From contig JAJYAE010000089.1 of NCBI GenBank assembly GCA_021779695.1, positions 1 through 14,030 of the forward strand: a stretch of DNA of 14,030 bases, read 5' to 3'. Shown piece by piece: positions 14,030 to 14,030 of this stretch; positions within the stretch are counted from its first letter, which is position 1, and each line of letters starts with the position of its first letter. The DNA comes from Acidobacteriota bacterium (GTDB taxonomy: Bacteria; Acidobacteriota; Terriglobia; Terriglobales; Acidobacteriaceae). The position numbers were made by a program, and so were the translations under genes. A model generated the notes under the pieces. It was not told the origin of the DNA, ran no database searches, and saw nothing but the letters and a program-made list of their open reading frames with translations.

Positions 14030-14030
14030 T

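Overview
The window reads as bacterial chromosome of an Acidobacteriota member, probably class Terriglobia. The main support is an 815-residue MacB/FtsX-type permease of the ADOP family (acidobacterial duplicated orphan permease) with no ATPase beside it. GC content is fairly high (by eye about 60%, lower after about 11.6 kb), and exported TonB_C and GT-C membrane proteins fit the same assignment. The phylum call is an inference from gene content; only 20 bases of 16S rRNA are visible.

Layout. Positions 1-20 are the 5' end of a 16S rRNA gene on the minus strand. Upstream of it lies a well-formed rrn leader: a TTGACA-17-TAGTCT promoter, a GNRA-capped boxB-like hairpin, a boxA and a strong processing-type hairpin. 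A second, weaker promoter/boxA-like set sits further upstream. Then follow marC (minus) and a TrmJ-type rRNA/tRNA methyltransferase (plus), whose possible ATG starts overlap head to head. After a perfect 14-bp bidirectional terminator come an exported TonB_C-domain protein and a translationally coupled ankyrin-repeat protein.

Between 4.63 and 4.90 kb, at convergent gene ends, is the most unusual element: eight exact GYAAGAC heptamers plus two near matches. Their left edges all fall within 1 bp of multiples of about 10.55 bp, so they lie on one helical face across 20 turns. Next come three small genes (basic protein, zinc-ribbon-like protein, two-TM protein), then moaA behind a hairpin-rich leader, and the ADOP permease.

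From 9.8 kb there is a small exported protein built of 11-residue LEA-like repeats, driven by a promoter that predicts a leaderless mRNA. It is followed by a GAF-GGDEF diguanylate cyclase with an intact active site and I-site. Convergent to it are two minus-strand GT-C glycosyltransferase-type membrane proteins, the second running off the right edge; they may be part of a surface-glycan locus.

The window looks mainly like ordinary chromosomal housekeeping and accessory genes. No transposase, integrase, tRNA or CRISPR array was seen. The phased heptamer array and the exported 11-mer repeat protein are the best candidates for something undescribed.
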